Below are positions 8,802 through 18,903 of a stretch of DNA of 64,000 nucleotides, piece by piece. Each line of letters opens with the position of its first letter. The stretch's first letter is position 1. Below the pieces are notes generated by a model that saw only the letters and a list, made by a program, of their open reading frames with translations, made no database searches and was not told where the DNA came from. Both the position numbers and the translations under genes were made by a program. Origin of the DNA: Magnetospira sp. QH-2 (GTDB taxonomy: Bacteria; Pseudomonadota; Alphaproteobacteria; Rhodospirillales; Magnetospiraceae); the NCBI RefSeq assembly GCF_000968135.1, contig NZ_FO538765.1, positions 3,112,001 through 3,176,000 of the forward strand, read 5' to 3'.

Positions 8802-9959
8802 CTACTGATGATATGGGTCTGCCGCGTCCCGGAGTCCATCGCCAAGGAAATTAAACGCCAAAACTGTAATAACAACAGGGACAACGGGCATCATCAACCA
8901 AGGATAAAGCACCACTGCCTCGATATTTTGCGCTTCGGTCAACAACACGCCCCAACTGGTCACCGGCGGACGCAGACCCAATCCCAAGAAGCTCAGGGCC
9001 GTTTCACCGAGGATCATGGTCGGCACGGCCAGGGTCAGCGAAGCAATCAAATGGCTGAGGAAGTTGGGCAGCAAATGCCGGCCAATCACCCGCGAGGGAG
9101 GCGCGCCCATCATCTCGGCGGCGGTCACGTAGTCTTCCTCTTTGAGCGATAGCAGCTTCGACCGCACGGCACGGGCCAGCCCCGGCCAGTCCAAGAGTCC
9201 CAGGATCAAGGTGATACAGAAATAGACCCAGACTGGGTTCCAGTTGATCGGCACCGCCGCCGACAAGGCCATCCACAAGGGCAGTTCGGGCAGGGAGCGA
9301 AGAATTTCGATCATCCGCTGGATGACATTATCCACCCAGCCGCCGAAATATCCGGCCATGCCGCCCAGAGTAATGCCGAGAATAAAGCTGACGGTGATGC
9401 CCAACAGGCCGACGGATAGCGAGATCCGCGCGCCAAAAATCAGCCGCGAGAACATGTCCCGGCCCAACCGATCGGTGCCGAGCAGGAACAAGGTACTGTC
9501 CTTGGGGGCACAAACCAGATGAAAGTCCATCGGGATCAGGCCCCAGAACTCATAGGGATCGCCGCGGCAGAAGAAGCGAAGCCGGTCGATCTTATCCGGG
9601 TTGGGGGTGTACTCCCGCTTCAGGGTTTCCATGTTGAGCCGATAGTCGAGGCCATAGACAAACGGCCCGACAAAGGCGCCCTTGTCGAATAGATGAATGC
9701 CCTGGGGCGGGGCATAGATGAAGTCGGTATTGCGCGTATGCAGGCTATAGGGCGCCAGCATCTCCGATATGAGGACGGAGAAATACATGAGCACCAGCAC
9801 CAGCCCGGAGCCCACGGCCAGGCGGTGCCGTTTCAGCCGCCACCACATCATCTGCCACTGGGAGGCCATGTAGAGCCGTTCCTGTTCCTTGCTCAGGGTC
9901 GGATCGACCTGCGGAACAAAAGGCTCGTCGGAGACGTAATGGGGCAGGCGTTCGGTCAT
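8802..9959 (-). CDS. Peptide-type ABC transporter permease (OppC/YejE-like)
   Basis: Inner-membrane permease of a dipeptide/oligopeptide-type importer, 385 aa. A cytoplasmic N-terminus is followed by a first helix (LAVGSGLVLVLMYFSVLISE), a periplasmic insert of about 100 residues and the BPD_transp_1 core. The EAA-like loop reads EEDYVTAAEMMGAPPSRVIG. Length and insert resemble YejE-type permeases. The start overlaps the stop of the second permease gene (ATGA). The substrate is unknown; its coupling to glycan genes leaves a glycopeptide, muropeptide or oligosaccharide open. Confidence 0.88.
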   Translation of the reverse strand: MTERLPHYVSDEPFVPQVDPTLSKEQERLYMASQWQMMWWRLKRHRLAVGSGLVLVLMYFSVLISEMLAPYSLHTRNTDFIYAPPQGIHLFDKGAFVGPFVYGLDYRLNMETLKREYTPNPDKIDRLRFFCRGDPYEFWGLIPMDFHLVCAPKDSTLFLLGTDRLGRDMFSRLIFGARISLSVGLLGITVSFILGITLGGMAGYFGGWVDNVIQRMIEILRSLPELPLWMALSAAVPINWNPVWVYFCITLILGLLDWPGLARAVRSKLLSLKEEDYVTAAEMMGAPPSRVIGRHLLPNFLSHLIASLTLAVPTMILGETALSFLGLGLRPPVTSWGVLLTEAQNIEAVVLYPWLMMPVVPVVITVLAFNFLGDGLRDAADPYHQ

Positions 9960-10954
9960 TTGGCCTTCCCCCCGGTCAGTCGGATGCGCGGATCCAGCAC
10001 CGCAAGCAACACATCGGAAATGAACATGCCGAAAACGGTCAGCACCGCCAGCAGGAACAGGAACGATCCGGCCAGGTAGATATCCTGACTCTGCAGGGCC
10101 TGCAACAAGATCGGCCCGGTGGTCGGCAAGGACATGACCGTGGAAACGATCACCGCGCCGGACACTACCTGCGGCAACAGGTTGCCGATATCGGCAACGA
10201 AGGGATTCAGAGCCATGCGCAGGGGGTATTTGACCAGCAGTTTGCCCGGCGACACACCTTTGGCCCGAGCCGTCACCACATACTGCTTATGCAGTTCATC
10301 CAACAGGTTGGCGCGCAGCCGACGGATCATTCCCGCCGTGCCCGCCGTGCCGATGACCACCACCGGCACCCAGAGATGCTCCAGCACGCTCAGGGCCTTG
10401 GCGACGCTCCAGGGTTGACCGATGAAGGTTGGGTCCATCAGCCCGCCGATGGAGGTGCCGAACCAGACATTGGCAAAATACAGCAAGACCAGGGCAAGCA
10501 GGAAATTAGGCGTGGCCAATCCAAGGAATCCCAGGAACGACAGGCCATAGTCGGTCCAACTGTATTGGTGCGTGGCCGAATAGACGCCGATGGGGAAGGA
10601 CACCAGATAGATGAAGATGATGGTCGCCACGTTCAGCAGGATCGACAGCGGCACCCGGTCGCCCACCACATCCACCACCGGCAGATTATATTCGAACGAA
10701 TAGCCAAAATCCCCCTGAAGGATGCCCAGCATCCAATCCACATATTGCTCCACCGGCCCTTTGTCGAGGCCATACTGGGCGCGCAGGAACTCGATTTTTT
10801 CCGGCGAAACCATCTCGCCCTGGCTCTCCAACTCGGCGATATAAGCCGAGATGAAATCCCCGGGCGGTAGCTGAATGATGACGAAAATAAGGGCGTTGAT
10901 CACCAACAAGGTGAAAATCATCCCGAGCAGGCGACGGACCAGATATCCAGCCAT
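9956..10954 (-). CDS. Peptide-type ABC transporter permease (OppB/YejB-like)
   Basis: A 332-aa membrane permease. The typical OppB-like N-terminus (MAGYLVRRLLGMIFTLLVIN, then LPPGDF) is followed by about six helices. The cytoplasmic coupling segment reads LHKQYVVTARAKGVSPGKLL. It pairs with the neighbouring OppC-like permease to form the channel. The start shares base 10954 with the stop of the binding-protein gene, and the end overlaps the next permease by 4 nt, so expression is tightly coupled. Confidence 0.9.
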   Translation of the reverse strand: MAGYLVRRLLGMIFTLLVINALIFVIIQLPPGDFISAYIAELESQGEMVSPEKIEFLRAQYGLDKGPVEQYVDWMLGILQGDFGYSFEYNLPVVDVVGDRVPLSILLNVATIIFIYLVSFPIGVYSATHQYSWTDYGLSFLGFLGLATPNFLLALVLLYFANVWFGTSIGGLMDPTFIGQPWSVAKALSVLEHLWVPVVVIGTAGTAGMIRRLRANLLDELHKQYVVTARAKGVSPGKLLVKYPLRMALNPFVADIGNLLPQVVSGAVIVSTVMSLPTTGPILLQALQSQDIYLAGSFLFLLAVLTVFGMFISDVLLAVLDPRIRLTGGKAK

Positions 10955-12858
10955 TATTGCCCCCCCTCACCCGTATCGGTGAACCAGAAGGTATCGGGCC
11001 GGTGAATGCCCAAGTGCGCGCCCGGGTCCCAGCCATAGGTCGCCTCTTGGGGCACGTTGCGCAGCTTGTCCGACACCACCACCGGCTGAAACACGCCCGC
11101 CACCGTACCGATGGTCAAGGCCTCCGATGCATAGAGGTCCAGCATGCGGCGCCAGATCTTATGCCTTTCCTCGGTGGTCTTGGAGACGATCCATTGGTTG
11201 TAGAGATCCATCAATTCCGCCGCCGGGGCATAATCGATGGGTTCACCCGCATGACCCTTGGTCTCGAAATACTGCCCCCACTTGGGCCAGATCAGCTTAT
11301 TTTGATTCACCGGGGCCAGTTCGTTGGGCGCCATGTCCGGGGTTACCAGGGCATTGTCCAGCCCCCACCAGACGCTCATGGTGGTGGCGCCGGAAAATAC
11401 CCGGTTGCGCAGCAATTCCCGTTGCAAAGGCTTGGGATAGAGCTTCACGCCAACCTTTTGCCAACTGTCGCCGATCAGCGACAGAACGTCGGTCTGCTCG
11501 ACGCTTTCTCCGGCGGTTTCGACAACAATTTCCAATGGCTGACCATTGGACAACAGGCGGATGCCGCGGTCATCCCGTTCGGTCAGGCCCAACCCATCGA
11601 GCATCTTGTTGGCTGTATCCATGTCGAACTGGGCCCAGGCGGTGGCACAGTCTTCATGATAGAGCGGGCTTTGCGGCAGGGTGTTATCGCAGATTTCCAG
11701 GGCCAACCCGTAATAGATCACCTGATTGATCTCGTGCCGGTCGATGGCCATGGACAGGGCCCGGCGAAAATCGCTTTGCCGCATCAGTTCCCGCCATACC
11801 GGGTCTTTGGTGTTCAGATTGGGATAGAGCGCCACCTGCGACCCGTTGGTACGGCGCCACAAGAGCACCCGGTAGCCGTTACGCTTTTCCCCCTGCTTGA
11901 GGAAGGTGTAATTATTGAACGACAAATACCGAGCCTGAAGGTCCACATCCCCTGCCCCAACCTTGGCCGGGATCAACTTCTTATCGGAGATGGACATGAT
12001 CACCCGGTCGATGTAGGGCAGTTGCCGCCCAGCCTCGTCGATCCGGTGATAGAAAGGGTTGCGCTCGAAAATGAAGCGGTCCGACGGCGGCTTGGTGCGC
12101 AGGACCCAAGGCTGCAGAGTCGGCAGATCCGGGTTGGAGGTCTTGTACATGCGCCCCATGCGGAACTGCAAGGCCACCCAGTTACGCTGTTTTTCATTTT
12201 TAACCAGTTGTTCCAAGGCGTCCGGTTTCTGGTACTTCTTGTGAAAGGACTTCAGGTAATGGGCTGGAGCAAAAAGGTATAAAGGCCGCGCACCGGCCAG
12301 CATGGACAGAAATCGGGGATTGGGCTTGTCCCAGCTATAGCGAACGGTGGTTTCATCGAGAAACTCCACACGCGGCGGCTGGCCGTCCACCGCCAACATC
12401 TGCGGCGGACCGTTGGGGGACATTTCCGGATTGTTGGCGATATCTTCCCACCAGTAGCGGAAATCCTCGCTGGTGAAAGGATGGCCGTCGGACCATTTGT
12501 GGCCGGGCCGCAGGTGGAAGGTGAACACCCGACCGTCCGCCACATCGACCTTTTCCAGCAAATCCGGCTTGATATCGAAATCCGTGTCATAGCCCACCAG
12601 CCGCGCATAGCCGTAAACCACCATCATGCGGGTGTCCTTGGCTCGGCCCATGAGGGTACGCAGGGTACCGCCGTGGCGTCCCGGCTGGTCGTCACCGGTC
12701 AGCTTGACCACCGAGGGCACGCTCGGCAGCCGCTCGCCCACCGGTGGCATTGTTCCCGCCGCCACCGGCTCGACCAGCATGGGGGTTTCCACCAGTGCCC
12801 GCGCCGGAGTAGCCAGGACGATCAAGGACAAGGCCAGTAGAGAGCCAAGACGCATCAT
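10954..12858 (-). CDS. ABC transporter substrate-binding protein (SBP_bac_5, YejA-like)
   Basis: A 634-aa periplasmic binding protein with an N-terminal signal peptide (LGSLLALSLIVLATPARA). The family 5 body includes FHLRPGHKWSDGHPFTSEDF and DFRRALSMAIDRHEINQVIY. Its length of over 600 aa is closer to YejA-type proteins than to classical OppA/DppA (about 540 aa). It delivers ligand to the two permeases encoded just downstream. The ligand cannot be read from sequence. ATG 12858 overlaps the stop of the ATPase gene. Confidence 0.9.
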   Translation of the reverse strand: MMRLGSLLALSLIVLATPARALVETPMLVEPVAAGTMPPVGERLPSVPSVVKLTGDDQPGRHGGTLRTLMGRAKDTRMMVVYGYARLVGYDTDFDIKPDLLEKVDVADGRVFTFHLRPGHKWSDGHPFTSEDFRYWWEDIANNPEMSPNGPPQMLAVDGQPPRVEFLDETTVRYSWDKPNPRFLSMLAGARPLYLFAPAHYLKSFHKKYQKPDALEQLVKNEKQRNWVALQFRMGRMYKTSNPDLPTLQPWVLRTKPPSDRFIFERNPFYHRIDEAGRQLPYIDRVIMSISDKKLIPAKVGAGDVDLQARYLSFNNYTFLKQGEKRNGYRVLLWRRTNGSQVALYPNLNTKDPVWRELMRQSDFRRALSMAIDRHEINQVIYYGLALEICDNTLPQSPLYHEDCATAWAQFDMDTANKMLDGLGLTERDDRGIRLLSNGQPLEIVVETAGESVEQTDVLSLIGDSWQKVGVKLYPKPLQRELLRNRVFSGATTMSVWWGLDNALVTPDMAPNELAPVNQNKLIWPKWGQYFETKGHAGEPIDYAPAAELMDLYNQWIVSKTTEERHKIWRRMLDLYASEALTIGTVAGVFQPVVVSDKLRNVPQEATYGWDPGAHLGIHRPDTFWFTDTGEGGQ

Positions 12859-14774
12859 GCGGCGACCTCCGACCTGTCACCGGTCACCAGCACCCGATGG
12901 CCATCGCCCACGGTCTGCATGAGTCCGGACATATCCCCCTGCAAGGCATAGGGCTTGGGCCAGGATTCCGGATCCGATCCGCTGCCTTCGGCCTCGCCGG
13001 CGAAAGCACTGAGCCAGGCCGAGCCCCGGTCCGCATCGGGCACCGCCGCCAACAAGGTGCGGGTATAGGGATGTCGGGGATCTTCATAAATGGCGTCTGT
13101 CGGCCCCTCTTCCACCACCCGACCCTTGCACATGACGAGGATCCTGTCGCAGAGATAACGCACCACCGCCAGATTATGCGACACGAACAGGTAAGTCAGG
13201 TTGAGCTCGTTCTGTAAATCCTTGAGCAGGTTCAGCACCTGTGCCTGTACCGATACATCCAAGGCCGAGACCGGTTCGTCGCAGAGCAATAGGTCCGGCT
13301 GCAAGGCCAAAGCCCGGGCGATGCCGATCCGTTGCCGCTGGCCGCCGGAGAAGCTGTGCGGATAGCGGTTGAGGAAGCGATGATCGAGCCCCACGGCGCT
13401 CATCAGTTCCTTGACCATGTCCATACGATAGGCCTTGTCCCCCAGGCCATGAATTTCCAACGGCTCGCTGATCAACCCGAACACCGTCATGCGCGGGTCC
13501 AGGGAGCTGGCCGGATCCTGAAACACATACTGCATGCGCCGCCGATAGGGGATCATCTTCTTGTCGTTGAGCGCCAACAGGTCCACCGGTTCGCCGTGAT
13601 CATCAAAGCACAGCGCACCGCCATTGGGCTGCAAGGCCCGCATGATGATCTTGCTGACCGTGGTCTTGCCGCAACCACTTTCGCCCACCAGCCCCAGGCT
13701 TTCGCCGCGGGCAATGTCGAAGGAAACGTTATTGACCGCATGGACCACATTTGGTCCGACCCCGAACAGATTGCCTTTCTTCTTGCCGGTGAAGATCTTG
13801 TCCAGATTGCGCACGGTGAGCAGGGGATTGGATTGATCGGCCCCTTCCGGCGGCGGTTCTTTGGCCCCCAACAGGTCACCATGCTGCACCTTGACCTCGC
13901 GGATGGGCACCAATCGCTCGTCCCCGTGACCGTGCAAACGCGGCAGGGCGCGGAACAGGGCCTTGAGATAATCATGCTGGGCGTCGGCAAAAATCTCGTC
14001 CGCCGGGCCGCTTTCCATGACTTGGCCGTGGTACATGACCACCACTTCGTCGGCGATGTTCGCCACCACGCCCAGGTCATGGGTGATCAGCAGCACTGCC
14101 ATGCCGAATTCCCGTTGCAGATCTTTGATCAGCTTGAGAATTTGCGCCTGTACCGTGACATCCAACGCGGTGGTGGGCTCGTCGGCAATAAGCAAAGATG
14201 GGCCGGAGACCAGGGCCATGGCAATCATCGCCCGCTGGCGCATGCCCCCCGACAGCTCGAACGGATACATCTCGTAGGCGCGCTCCGCATCGGGGAACCC
14301 GACCCGGTCGAGCATATCCAGCACCCGAGCTTTCTTGCCCAGCTCGGTACCGCTAAGATGCAGGTCCAGGGCCTCGCTGACCTGATTGCCGACCGTATAG
14401 AGCGGCGACAGGGACGTCATGGGGTCCTGGAAAATCATGGAGATTTCGCCGCCACGCACCTTCTGCATACACTTGCCGTCGCGCGGCATCTCGGCCAGCA
14501 GCAGGCGCTTGCTGGAATCCCGCCGCACGCCGTTGGCGTCCCCCAACTTTCCGTGATCGTCAAAAGCGATGGTGCCGCCCGAGACCCGGCCATTGTTGGG
14601 CAGCAGGCCCATGATCGCCTGAGCCACTGTCGATTTGCCGGACCCGGACTCGCCCACGAGCGCCACGGTCTTGCCCGGCCGCATGCGAAAGGAAATATCG
14701 CGCACCGCCGCCATCTCACCCGAATGCAAAGTGAATTTAACTTCTAGGTTCTCGACGGTCAGCAGATCCTTCAC
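12855..14774 (-). CDS. Fused double ABC ATPase of peptide-type importer (YejF-like)
   Basis: A 639-aa cytoplasmic ATPase carrying two complete nucleotide-binding domains (OppD- and OppF-like halves). NBD1 has [24 protein letters not shown] and [15 protein letters not shown]2 has [24 protein letters not shown] and [12 protein letters not shown]. Both look competent. The open frame extends upstream to 14939, but the real start is GTG 14774. That codon overlaps the preceding stop (GTGA) and follows AAGGGG, and the protein then begins [14 protein letters not shown]. The C-terminus carries about 60 residues beyond NBD2. Confidence 0.9.
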   Translation of the reverse strand: MKDLLTVENLEVKFTLHSGEMAAVRDISFRMRPGKTVALVGESGSGKSTVAQAIMGLLPNNGRVSGGTIAFDDHGKLGDANGVRRDSSKRLLLAEMPRDGKCMQKVRGGEISMIFQDPMTSLSPLYTVGNQVSEALDLHLSGTELGKKARVLDMLDRVGFPDAERAYEMYPFELSGGMRQRAMIAMALVSGPSLLIADEPTTALDVTVQAQILKLIKDLQREFGMAVLLITHDLGVVANIADEVVVMYHGQVMESGPADEIFADAQHDYLKALFRALPRLHGHGDERLVPIREVKVQHGDLLGAKEPPPEGADQSNPLLTVRNLDKIFTGKKKGNLFGVGPNVVHAVNNVSFDIARGESLGLVGESGCGKTTVSKIIMRALQPNGGALCFDDHGEPVDLLALNDKKMIPYRRRMQYVFQDPASSLDPRMTVFGLISEPLEIHGLGDKAYRMDMVKELMSAVGLDHRFLNRYPHSFSGGQRQRIGIARALALQPDLLLCDEPVSALDVSVQAQVLNLLKDLQNELNLTYLFVSHNLAVVRYLCDRILVMCKGRVVEEGPTDAIYEDPRHPYTRTLLAAVPDADRGSAWLSAFAGEAEGSGSDPESWPKPYALQGDMSGLMQTVGDGHRVLVTGDRSEVAA

Positions 14775-15265
14775 AGCAGCCCCTTTTCTTTCAGGGCGGC
14801 CAAATTGGCCCGGGTAGTGTCGGAGAGTTTCGCCTGATTGGTCTCGGCTGCCTTGATCGCTGCGTTCAGAATCGGCTCGAAATTTCCCATCCGTGAGTCC
14901 AGCGTCATCTTGCGACGGCCCGACCATAGGCTCAGGCACATCCAGCCGCCATCCCGATCCAGGCGGGTGGAATAGTAACGCAGATCCAATTTGTCCAAAT
15001 CCAGCCAGCGGAGCGACGCTTCGGGCTCTCCCATTCGGGTGACCCCAGTGGGATCGAGCTCATAGCGGGTCCTCCCCTTGTCCCATGCCCGCAAGCCATA
15101 GCCCGCGAAAAGGGCCGCCAGACCAAGCAGGATGGTCAAGGATATCGGGTGCCGAACGCCCAGGAACACTGGCGCCAGACAAAGACAGGCTCCCGCCACG
15201 CCACGCCACAGGTCGCCGCCAAAGGCGGATCGGTTTGGGCTGAAGCTGCGGGAAAGAGCCGTCAC
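14771..15265 (-). CDS. Small membrane protein of unknown function
   Basis: About 164 aa, not recognised. It has one hydrophobic hairpin or two helices (GVAGACLCLAPVFLGV and ISLTILLGLAALFAGYGL). A cytoplasmic domain follows, beginning TRYELDPTGVTRMG, like the PH-like domains of small membrane proteins, and the C-terminus is helical and charged. GTG 15265 overlaps the upstream stop (GTGA) and has GGAGG 7 nt before it, which favours it over the ATG at 15280. It sits between the glycan genes and the ABC importer, so it may be an accessory or scaffold; that is inference only. Confidence 0.7.
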   Translation of the reverse strand: MTALSRSFSPNRSAFGGDLWRGVAGACLCLAPVFLGVRHPISLTILLGLAALFAGYGLRAWDKGRTRYELDPTGVTRMGEPEASLRWLDLDKLDLRYYSTRLDRDGGWMCLSLWSGRRKMTLDSRMGNFEPILNAAIKAAETNQAKLSDTTRANLAALKEKGLL

Positions 15266-16020
15266 GTCTGTTCCTCCCAAGTAACCCAGTCTGCCGCCGG
15301 GTGTGCCCTGGTCATCGCTCCCAACTGATCGAGGAAATCCCAGGATTCGTTTTTGTTTACCAGATGATGGGTCAGGAGTCCCGTGGGTTCAAATGGCTCC
15401 ACGCGGTTTTCCCGGCGCGCTTTCAAATGGTTGACGAGGGTCGCAATCACTCTTTCCGCCCCGGGGAACCGGGCATCATGGGACCAATCGACAATATCCA
15501 CATGGGTGTTGAGGAGACGGAGTCCCCGCTCATCCACCGGTGCGGCACGCGGTTTGAAGGTCGACAGGGCCCGATAACCCAGATCCGGCAGCATTTTGAC
15601 CACTGAATCACGAATGCGGTTCCAGGGCGGCACCATCATGGGCACCATCTGCGGCCCGAACAGCCGATCCAGAATGGCGCGCCCATCGCCCAAGTGGCGG
15701 GCCACTTCTTGATCATTCAGCGTTCCGCCCAACTCTATTTTCTTTTCCTCGCCGGATCCATGATTGCTATGGGCCAGACCATGCTGGGCCACGCGCACCA
15801 GGCTATTTCCCGCCAAACGGTCCGCCAGGGACCGGGTGGCCGGTTGGGGAATTACCGCCAGGGTCAAAGGGATGCCACGATCCGCCGAACAAGCCAGCAG
15901 ACGGTCCAAAGGGGCCGATGGCTCCGTGGCATCATCATCCCGCCACCATAAAGTGGCGCGGCGCCCGGTAAGCCGCCAGGCATCCAATTCAGCATTCAAG
16001 GGGGCAAATGGATCGGTCAT
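15262..16020 (-). CDS. Polysaccharide deacetylase-like protein (paralogue 1)
   Basis: About 252 aa. It shares an alignable architecture with the protein at 22279-23037: ATLWWRDDDATEPS near the start, QHGLAHSNH in the middle, MVPPWNRI, and TGLLTHHLVN near the end. The D-D and HxxxH motifs fit the NodB/carbohydrate esterase 4-like fold, so it may remove acyl groups from a sugar. The frame is open to 16104, but homology to the paralogue favours ATG 16020; no clear Shine-Dalgarno precedes either. It is in the glycosyltransferase operon. Confidence 0.75.
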   Translation of the reverse strand: MTDPFAPLNAELDAWRLTGRRATLWWRDDDATEPSAPLDRLLACSADRGIPLTLAVIPQPATRSLADRLAGNSLVRVAQHGLAHSNHGSGEEKKIELGGTLNDQEVARHLGDGRAILDRLFGPQMVPMMVPPWNRIRDSVVKMLPDLGYRALSTFKPRAAPVDERGLRLLNTHVDIVDWSHDARFPGAERVIATLVNHLKARRENRVEPFEPTGLLTHHLVNKNESWDFLDQLGAMTRAHPAADWVTWEEQT

Positions 16021-16058
16021 AACGGAATCAGTATGAACAGCCCTGCTCTCGCTGGCAA

Positions 16059-17231
16059 TCAACGCTTTCGTGACGGTTCGCGTTTCGGTGGATTGCTGGT
16101 CCAATCGGTCAGCAACCGGACCGTTTCCGCGACACCGCCCATAGCCATGCCGCTGACATCCGGCCGATTCAGGGTCAGCGCCGATTCCACCGCCGCCGCC
16201 AGGCTTTGCGGGGTCAGATCAGGCTCTTCCACCATCCGCGCCAGATCCCGCTCCACCAGATACTTGGCGCGCAGGGTTTGTTCGGTCTCCCCACCTTCCG
16301 CATAGGGCACCAGCACCGACCGCGCCCCGGCGGTGAGAATATCGGTCACCGTGTTATAGCCGGCCTGGGAAATGGATAACGCGCAGTGATCCAACATGGC
16401 GGTGAAATCCGGCCGCGCCCGCTCGACAATCACCCCTTCGGGTGCTTCGTCGGCCAGGACGTCAAACCGGTCTTGGGGCAAGCCGTGGCCGATCAGCAGC
16501 CGCCATGTGTGATCATGCAAGGCGCTCAGCGCCCGGGCCCCCATGGCGCTCCGATATAGAGGTTCGCTACGCCCGCCACCGCCAGCCGAAACCAGCACTT
16601 CGTCCAACCCGGCAACGGTGGTGATATTCTGCTTCTGCGCGATGTACCCGGTATAGGTCAGCAGATGCTGGATCCGTTCCGGATAGGGAAAGGTGGATTC
16701 GAAGGAAATCACCGTCGGGTCCCCATGTACCATGATGCGGTCGTAGTCCCGGTTGGCGATATCGGCCATCTCGGCATAGCGCGAGGGCTTTTTCATGGTC
16801 ACCAGAATGTCGCGCACGGAACAGATCACCCAGGTGCCCGGGTCATGCCCGCGCGCGCGGGCAATCAACGGCTCCAACTCAAACCGCAAAGATTTACGCC
16901 CGAACGGATAAAGCTCGGTCACCAGCACGCCAGGGTTCACCGCGTCGAACAAGGCCAGCAACTGGTCCCGCCGCCGCGCTTTCCAGTCATCGCTCAGTGG
17001 CTCATCGTTCTCATCCACCAGGGTCTGGAACGAGGCATCGGTGGCCCGCACCGGCGGCAGAAATTCCATATGCGCGCCGCCAAAATCGATATTGGGATTG
17101 GGAAAGCCGCCATGGGCCACCACGGTTTCCACTCCCGATGCCGCCAGGGCCCGCGCAATGGCGGCTGCGCGCGCGATATGGCCGATGCCCAGCAAGTGCT
17201 GCACATGAATAAGGACGGGGCGCGCGATCAT
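16059..17231 (-). CDS. GT28/MurG-like glycosyltransferase (paralogue 1)
   Basis: About 390 aa, with a GT-B fold suggested by the N-terminal VLIHVQHLLGIGHIARA glycine-rich loop and the C-terminal donor-site region (LSISQAGYNTVTDILTAG, then VPYAEGGETEQ). This layout is typical of MurG/UDP-glycosyltransferase relatives. ATG 17231 overlaps the phosphatase stop (ATGA); the upstream in-frame extension lies inside that gene. Donor and acceptor are unknown. It is structurally akin to the enzyme at 20136-21359, which suggests two successive sugar transfers in the same pathway. Confidence 0.78.
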   Translation of the reverse strand: MIARPVLIHVQHLLGIGHIARAAAIARALAASGVETVVAHGGFPNPNIDFGGAHMEFLPPVRATDASFQTLVDENDEPLSDDWKARRRDQLLALFDAVNPGVLVTELYPFGRKSLRFELEPLIARARGHDPGTWVICSVRDILVTMKKPSRYAEMADIANRDYDRIMVHGDPTVISFESTFPYPERIQHLLTYTGYIAQKQNITTVAGLDEVLVSAGGGGRSEPLYRSAMGARALSALHDHTWRLLIGHGLPQDRFDVLADEAPEGVIVERARPDFTAMLDHCALSISQAGYNTVTDILTAGARSVLVPYAEGGETEQTLRAKYLVERDLARMVEEPDLTPQSLAAAVESALTLNRPDVSGMAMGGVAETVRLLTDWTSNPPKREPSRKR

Positions 17232-17809
17232 GGGGACTCCAGGGGAACGTTCAGGTGTTCGACTGCGGGTTGGGCACTGGCGTTCAGGGTAAACTGATGC
17301 CAGCAGCCATCCTTGAGTTTTTGCGGTGGCTTGCCCACCATATCCCAACCGCTGGCCATGGCATACAAAGCCCGAATGACCCCTTTATGGGCGACCACAA
17401 CGGCATTCTCGCCGGACCTTGACCGTTCGGACAAAAAGAAAGTGAGTCGGGCCATCACGTCGCGTGGCGGTTCCCCACCGGGGGCGTGGAAGTCACGCCC
17501 CGTCAGCCCCTGGGCCCCGGGACGATCACGCAAATCGGCTAACAGCAGGCCCTCCCAATCTCCCCAGTGGGTCTCGGTCAAGCGGGGATCAGCCAGTGGC
17601 TCGCGACCACAAAGCAGGGTCGCGGTTTCCATGGCCCGTTCCAAGGGACTGCTGAAGAGTCGCCAGTCATCCATGTGGGGCGGCAGATGCCAGCGCGACA
17701 CGGTTTTGCGCCCGGCTCCATCCAACGGCACGTCGCTACGCCCCTGCAATCGCCCTTCGCGGTTCCAGGCCGTGGGTCCATGGCGCAAAATGGCGAGTCT
17801 CACGGTCAT
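17228..17809 (-). CDS. Histidine phosphatase family protein
   Basis: A 193-aa phosphoglycerate-mutase-like phosphatase. The catalytic RHG motif is in LAILRHGPTAWNREGRLQGR; a second catalytic His is likely in VVVAHKGVIRALYA, where Lys replaces the usual Gly (AHGG). The family dephosphorylates sugar phosphates or small metabolites. Placement among glycosyltransferases suggests a sugar-phosphate or lipid-linked-phosphate substrate. It overlaps both neighbours by 4 nt. Confidence 0.82.
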   Translation of the reverse strand: MTVRLAILRHGPTAWNREGRLQGRSDVPLDGAGRKTVSRWHLPPHMDDWRLFSSPLERAMETATLLCGREPLADPRLTETHWGDWEGLLLADLRDRPGAQGLTGRDFHAPGGEPPRDVMARLTFFLSERSRSGENAVVVAHKGVIRALYAMASGWDMVGKPPQKLKDGCWHQFTLNASAQPAVEHLNVPLESP

Positions 17810-18903
17810 GATAAGAGATCTTTCAAAGCCTGTGCCGCGTTGATCAGATGGTGATGGTCGTGGACCCGGTCCAGCGCCGCCTGCCCCATGGACCGACGGC
17901 GAATCGGATCATCAAGCAGAGCCCGCACCGAATCGGCAAAGGCCCTTGAGTCTCCCACCGTCGGCAGCAGGCCGCAACGCCCCACCCGAACCACGTCCGG
18001 CACGCCGCCCGTTAATCCGCCCACAATGGGCAGGCCCTGGGCTTGAGCTTCCAGGAAGACCATGCCGAAAGCCTCGTTGACGGCGGGCCAGACGAATAGA
18101 TCCGCGGCGCGATAGATCGCGGGCAGGGCGGCAGGCGGTTGCTGCCCCAAATAGCTTACCCGATCCCGGCCCAAGCGTTGCTCCACCTGGGCTCTCGCCG
18201 CGCCATCCCCGACCACCATCAGCCGCCATGGCCGGTCCCGCAGGTGGTTCAGGGCTTTACCCAGTACCTGGTAAGAGGCCAGCTTATCGCCTTCGCGCAT
18301 CATCGCCACGGTCAGCAGCCAGGGCTCGTCCATGGGCAGATGGTATCGGGCGGCCAAGGAAGCGCGGACAGAGTCGCGATCTTCCAGCGCCGGTGGATCA
18401 AGAAAGGGCGGCAGGAAACGAACGTTCGCCTCAGGGCGCAGAACCGGCTGAACACAGGCCAGATCATGGCGATTGAGAGCCAGAACCCAATCGGCCCGGC
18501 CCAAGGCCTCGGTCACGGCCCAATGCCCCTTGTCCCAGGACCCGCCCGCCCGCTTTGGCGCGTGGGAGGCCTCGATCACGCCATAAGGAATATCAAGGGC
18601 CGTGGCCACCCGGGGTCCAAGCCAGTCCGGTGCCTTGTAGTAGAGGTGATAAGTAACCCAGGCCCGGGGCGGATCGTTTTTGAATCGCTCGATCAACTTC
18701 CCCGCCAGCCAATCCCCGACCTGCGCCAATCGGTCCTGCTTGGCCGGATCGCCGCGCCCGTCGCGGCTGCGAAACCGGCAGGCCAATTGAACCGAATGTC
18801 CAGCCTGTTCCAGGGCCTTGATCACCAATCGGGCCATCTCCCGATCCCCCGACGGCGTCGGATGATCCGGCGGCTTCATGGGGGCATAGAAGGCAACCCT
18901 CAC
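17806..18903 (-). CDS. Glycosyltransferase family 4 protein
   Basis: A 365-aa GT-B fold enzyme. The N-terminal acceptor domain (MRVAFYAPMKPPDHPTPSGD) is followed by a C-terminal donor domain with ADLFVWPAVNEAFGMVFLEA, the GT4 E-x7-E region, then AQGLPIVGG. The start is GTG 18903, overlapping the previous stop (GTGA) with GGAG 8 nt upstream. It probably adds a hexose or related sugar from a nucleotide donor to a growing glycan. Confidence 0.85.
   Translation of the reverse strand: MRVAFYAPMKPPDHPTPSGDREMARLVIKALEQAGHSVQLACRFRSRDGRGDPAKQDRLAQVGDWLAGKLIERFKNDPPRAWVTYHLYYKAPDWLGPRVATALDIPYGVIEASHAPKRAGGSWDKGHWAVTEALGRADWVLALNRHDLACVQPVLRPEANVRFLPPFLDPPALEDRDSVRASLAARYHLPMDEPWLLTVAMMREGDKLASYQVLGKALNHLRDRPWRLMVVGDGAARAQVEQRLGRDRVSYLGQQPPAALPAIYRAADLFVWPAVNEAFGMVFLEAQAQGLPIVGGLTGGVPDVVRVGRCGLLPTVGDSRAFADSVRALLDDPIRRRSMGQAALDRVHDHHHLINAAQALKDLLS

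Noticed and set aside
10957-14747. Long plus-strand frames (441 and 471 codons) opposite the ABC importer genes
   Set aside because: Antisense to intact binding-protein and ATPase genes with full motifs.
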